Positions 34,101 to 36,195 of a stretch of DNA of 36,195 bases are shown here, piece after piece. The notes beneath the pieces were generated by a model. It had not been told where the DNA came from, searched no databases, and saw nothing but the letters and a program-made list of their open reading frames with translations. The position numbers were made by a program, and so were the translations under genes. Within the stretch, counting starts at the first letter, position 1. Each line of letters begins with the position of its first letter. The stretch comes from DAONJL01 sp035405645 [NCBI: bacterium] (GTDB lineage Bacteria > JAGOBX01 > DAONJL01): assembly GCA_035405645.1 (NCBI GenBank), contig DAONJL010000004.1, positions 83,485-119,679 of the forward strand, read 5' to 3'.

Positions 34101-36195
34101 GTCCCTATCATTGTTATTACTTTAACTAATGTATCGTGATAATCTTCCGGCCTGGTTATATATATTTCTGGGGCTGGCCAATAATAGATATATCTTGTAT
34201 CCTCACTCCTTCTACCAAATCCATCATTTATCTGCACTACTACAGTATTCAAATAATCACTCAAATATATTTTTGTATCCCAATTACCATTTATCGTTGT
34301 TAATGTATATATTGTCTCACTTCGTATTACACCATTTATATATACACTTATTGTATCGCCTGCTCGTGTCCAATTTGTTGTCCCTCTTATCGTTATGTAA
34401 TTATTCATTGTATCATACGGTATTGTATAATATACTCCTGTATTTATATTTGTTATTGCTATTTGTGGTGTGTCAAAATAATTTATTGTTATTGTGTCAT
34501 ACGCTTCTCTACTATCATTTGCTGTATATATCTGTATTATCTTTACCCATACACTATCTCCTATGCCACTTACATACGCTGTCCCTTGCCAATTGCCATT
34601 ATACGCTACTATACCTGTCTCACTATTTAATATACTGTTTGTCCATATATATACACTATCACCTGCTTTGCTATTTCTCGTCGTGCCACTTATTGTTACT
34701 ATGTGATTTAGCGTATCATAACTTATATATGCTGGTTGCGTTATCTCTATCTCTAATGGACCTAAATAATTTATCGTTATTGTATCATAGCCTTTATCAT
34801 TAAATCTATTTATTACTTCTGCTACTATACTATCTCCTATACCACTTAATTGCACTGTGCCCTGCCAACTTCCACTATCATTCACTAATATTGTATCACT
34901 TTGATAACTTCCATTTACATATAATCTTATTGTATCGCCACTATGTGTCCGATATGTTGTCCCATATATTATTATTGTTTGAATATATGTATCGTCATTA
35001 TCTATCGGCACTGTTATCTCTACTTCCGGTGGTGGAAAATATTTTATTGTTATTGTGTCATTCGCTTCTCTGCCCCATTGGTCTCGACCTTTTACTACTA
35101 TTACATTTGTCTCTTCTCCTAATGTTATCACTGAATCAAAACTCGTCCTTATACTTATTATTTTTGTGTCCCATATTCCATTATGATTTATTATTATACT
35201 ATCGCCATAATCAAAATCACTTAATGTCCCGCCTACTGTTATATTTCGTACATTTGTTTCATAATATATCGCTGTGCTTGGCAGCGTTATCCCAAGTGTC
35301 GGTGTGTCAAAATAATTTATCGTTATTGTATCATACGCTTCTCTGCCCCACTGGTCTACTAATTTCACCATTACACTATCACCAAAGCCTGTTAAACTCA
35401 CTGTCCCACTCCATACTCCACTACATATCGTTATCGTATCAGTTATTGTCGCTACTACACTATCCTGATATTCTATATTCACATATATTCCTATACTATC
35501 TCCGTTCCTTACATTCTCCACTGTCCCGCTTATTGTTATATTTCTATTTAATGTATCGTAATTATCTATCGGTCTTGTTATCTCTATCTTTGGTGTAGGA
35601 TAATAATATATCCATATCGTATCACTTGCATATCGTCCAAATTTATCTAATACATAAAATACTGCTGTATTCAAATAATTTGCCAATTCTACTTTTGTTT
35701 CCCATCCTACTTCTATCCCGCCTATTACTCCGCCGCCTGTATCACTTAATATATATATCGTCTCACTTCGCTCTTCACTATTTAACACTAACCTTATACT
35801 ATCGCCTTCATCTGTCCATTGCACTGTCCCATTTATTGTTATGTAATTTACCATTGTTTCATAAAAATCTATATAACTCGTTCCGCTATCTGGTCTTGTT
35901 ATTTTCAAACTCGGTGTATCAAAATGATTTATTATTAATGTATCATACCCTCTTCTCCCATACTGGTCGATTACATATACTACTATTGTATCATTTACTT
36001 TATTTATTTCACTTGTTCCACTCCAATTTACACTATCTGATTGAACTATCACTGTATCCTGATAGATACTTCCTTTATAATATATTCCTATACTATCACC
36101 TGCTCGTACATTCTTTACTGTCCCTATCATTGTTATTACATTAACTAATGTATCGTGATAATCTTCCGGCCTGGTTATATATATTTCTGGGGCTG
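31172..36195 (-). CDS. Giant secreted repeat protein with FlgD/T9SS-like C-terminal domain (5' partial)
   Basis: The frame is open to the right edge, so the N-terminus lies outside; ATG at 36130 is only an internal codon. At least 1670 residues are visible. Fourteen Ig-like repeats of about 91-107 residues fill the stretch to base 32120, each of the type 'xIxITxP..ITISGT..GDSIxIYVNG..W.GT..GDSVxVKxxDxxGRxxYDTITINYFDTP'. They look like Glucodextran_B-like bacterial Ig domains. A unique domain (about 31466-32119) includes 'LRHFSVYGVIP'. The last 97 residues have 'MIYPNPFIPN', 'IEIYDIAGHLVFEYL', 'WNVRNKNNENVASGIYIVLVKSG' and 'KKVEKLIILR', as in FlgD-like/T9SS type A sorting domains. It is probably an adhesin or surface structural protein, exported and handled by the PorV-like protein next to it. 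Confidence 0.88.
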   Translation of the reverse strand, partial: APEIYITRPEDYHDTLVNVITMIGTVKNVRAGDSIGIYYKGSIYQDTVIVQSDSVNWSGTSEINKVNDTIVVYVIDQYGRRGYDTLIINHFDTPSLKITRPDSGTSYIDFYETMVNYITINGTVQWTDEGDSIRLVLNSEERSETIYILSDTGGGVIGGIEVGWETKVELANYLNTAVFYVLDKFGRYASDTIWIYYYPTPKIEITRPIDNYDTLNRNITISGTVENVRNGDSIGIYVNIEYQDSVVATITDTITICSGVWSGTVSLTGFGDSVMVKLVDQWGREAYDTITINYFDTPTLGITLPSTAIYYETNVRNITVGGTLSDFDYGDSIIINHNGIWDTKIISIRTSFDSVITLGEETNVIVVKGRDQWGREANDTITIKYFPPPEVEITVPIDNDDTYIQTIIIYGTTYRTHSGDTIRLYVNGSYQSDTILVNDSGSWQGTVQLSGIGDSIVAEVINRFNDKGYDTITINYLGPLEIEITQPAYISYDTLNHIVTISGTTRNSKAGDSVYIWTNSILNSETGIVAYNGNWQGTAYVSGIGDSVWVKIIQIYTANDSREAYDTITINYFDTPQIAITNINTGVYYTIPYDTMNNYITIRGTTNWTRAGDTISVYINGVIRSETIYTLTTINGNWDTKIYLSDYLNTVVVQINDGFGRRSEDTRYIYYWPAPEIYITRPEDYHDTLVKVITMIGTVKNVRAGDSISIYYRGITLQETTVVNNDRISWSGTSSLNDVNDTILVIVRDQFNRIDTDVLIVNYFDTPRIQILLPEKNTSYANYYETSVKEITISGTTNWTNYENRIRVIVNGQTQIYSITLYDTGVRGYNVEWVYQNLKLDNNMNTIVVYVTDKFLRRVYDTMYVYYSPPPEIKIITPKNNTDTYAENITITATFANAKINDTIYFYVNETLFDTYIINSLTTPATGLIRVTNYGEKVWCEIKAVTKFGEIRTAYDTIIINQFDTPQINITFPTASDSFDSFYFGSIIIGGATSEAVASSTIYLYLNESPIGEYTITTNNSNWEFNTEIKKLYDDTITENIISVKIVDKWLRENYDTLYIYYYPEPEITIIEPERLNDLYYDTIYSNPIIIKCELKNSYSGDIVNLYKDGIIIDTKYASKYNDVINFTNVSYSSSITKFKVRINEIKFNRIDEDTIIINYLGNPTIKITKPENNTETEVEKIQIKGTVSYLTPGDTIDIFVYSKFTMTQTTINCTTYTTQFSGFVNIYYINDSIVAKLTDKFGRVAYDTINISLKDLKAPIVNIIEPIDTTNIYFTNKDKAVLVVKVSDNQILKQEKIKLNYNGVESVYNIDTGNYEDTFEIEIEITKRREGNYIEFEYNDLYNNYDTDYLYIYYVNQIETALTIPDTEYIISFDTPIINDTITLLTEPVDIAIPIEATPCTIVFRVWNPVMEKYTDTIVLYLPFIKVTKYCYITKIPKNQINSSDTVNFNAIYFSYFDYTLYEFTIYDTAGINLSNEASIYWDTINFIYYYSPEVVKHYKNEFRKINPIYAENFDEKQLELFRLEESTNKWIKEFTYKEQNVIKAKLRHFSVYGVIPAESVNYQEVKNNLEEFMIYPNPFIPNDGNPLTGRNYAGINDGSGIYFSGLMPNTKIEIYDIAGHLVFEYLHTSSTEGFYQWNVRNKNNENVASGIYIVLVKSGEFKKVEKLIILR
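34081..34176 (-). repeat. Long direct repeat, copy 1
   Basis: 96 bases that match 36100-36195 with a single mismatch seen by eye (34121 T versus 36140 A on the plus strand). Both encode the 'PEIYITRPEDYHDTLV..ITMIGTVKNV' start of a repeat unit. Distance between copies is 2019 bases, or 673 codons, about seven units. Confidence 0.9.
36100..36195 (-). repeat. Long direct repeat, copy 2
   Basis: Partner of 34081-34176. The match runs to the edge of the window and may continue outside it. Confidence 0.9.

Larger units (their letters stand above)
32120..36195 (-). repeat. Array of 14 tandem Ig-like repeats, coding
   Basis: Units (minus strand, 5' to 3') end at bases 35912, 35591, 35300, 35027, 34754, 34466, 34169, 33893, 33581, 33296, 32996, 32702, 32414 and 32120. 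Unit ends alternate mostly between NYFDTP-type and YYxPxP-type junctions. Units at the 5' end are more alike; those near the 3' end are more diverged. The array continues beyond the right edge. Confidence 0.85.

Noticed and set aside
36128-36130. ATG at 36130 as the start of the giant repeat protein
   Set aside because: The repeat unit continues in frame to the right edge with the same residues as the copy near 34170.
34129-36144. Long antisense open frames on the + strand (34129-34803, 34891-35598, 35626-36144)
   Set aside because: They are shadows of the repeat array. Leu/Tyr/His-rich translation arises from the antisense of Asp-Thr-Ile-rich codons, and the frames break at unit boundaries.
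1-36195. tRNA or rRNA genes and CRISPR arrays
   Set aside because: No T-loop-like GGTTCRAATCC with paired acceptor arms was seen on either strand, and the only regular repeats are coding.

Overview
The window is very AT-rich DNA with tightly packed protein genes, standard bacterial code (TGA works as a stop, e.g. at the end of surE) and AGGTGA/AGGAGG-type ribosome binding sites. LolA-like, heptose-kinase, PorV-like, NeuB and NlpD-like genes indicate a diderm (outer-membrane) bacterium. The pairing of a PorV/UPF0164-like barrel with a giant FlgD/T9SS-like C-terminal-domain protein, plus cyclic-nucleotide and TPR proteins around surE, suggests an uncultured candidate-phylum or spirochaete-like lineage. 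The sequence alone does not fix the taxon. I saw no tRNA, rRNA, CRISPR, insertion sequence or phage gene.

Left half (1-13702, all + strand): a 5'-truncated secreted protein (beta-propeller plus vWA-like), then a stress/survival cluster: pcm, acylphosphatase, a LysM plus degenerate M23 (NlpD-like) protein, a sigma-70 factor with region 1.1, apt, a stand-alone cyclic-nucleotide-binding protein, a small membrane zinc ribbon, surE and a TPR protein. This shares pcm, nlpD, sigma factor and surE with the E. coli surE-pcm-nlpD-rpoS block. A promoter at 7951-7979 starts a second run: a small charged protein, a 55-residue membrane protein, a soluble histidine kinase with a pseudo-receiver, DUF2062, NUDIX, nadB and a heptose-7-phosphate kinase.

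Right half (13699-36195, all - strand, read right to left): a giant secreted protein, truncated at its N-terminus by the window edge, with 14 tandem Ig-like repeats and a FlgD/T9SS-like C-terminal domain. It is followed by a PorV-like barrel, a B12-binding radical SAM enzyme, a promoter, a GT-C glycosyltransferase, a small membrane protein, a second B12-type radical SAM enzyme, short metH, neuB, pmbA/tldE, a MEMO-family protein, a giant TPR lipoprotein/periplasmic protein, thiD, queD and a LolA-like protein. The two halves converge and overlap at their stop codons at 13699-13702.

Best candidates for something new: (i) the giant repeat protein with its PorV-like partner, where a seven-repeat block seems to have been duplicated recently (96 bp almost identical 2019 bp apart); (ii) the rearranged pcm/nlpD/sigma/surE survival cluster with extra members; (iii) a QueD-family enzyme with both catalytic signatures (Cys and Glu). 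No stretch longer than 300 bases lacks a gene; the largest gap is 28440-28552, which holds a promoter.
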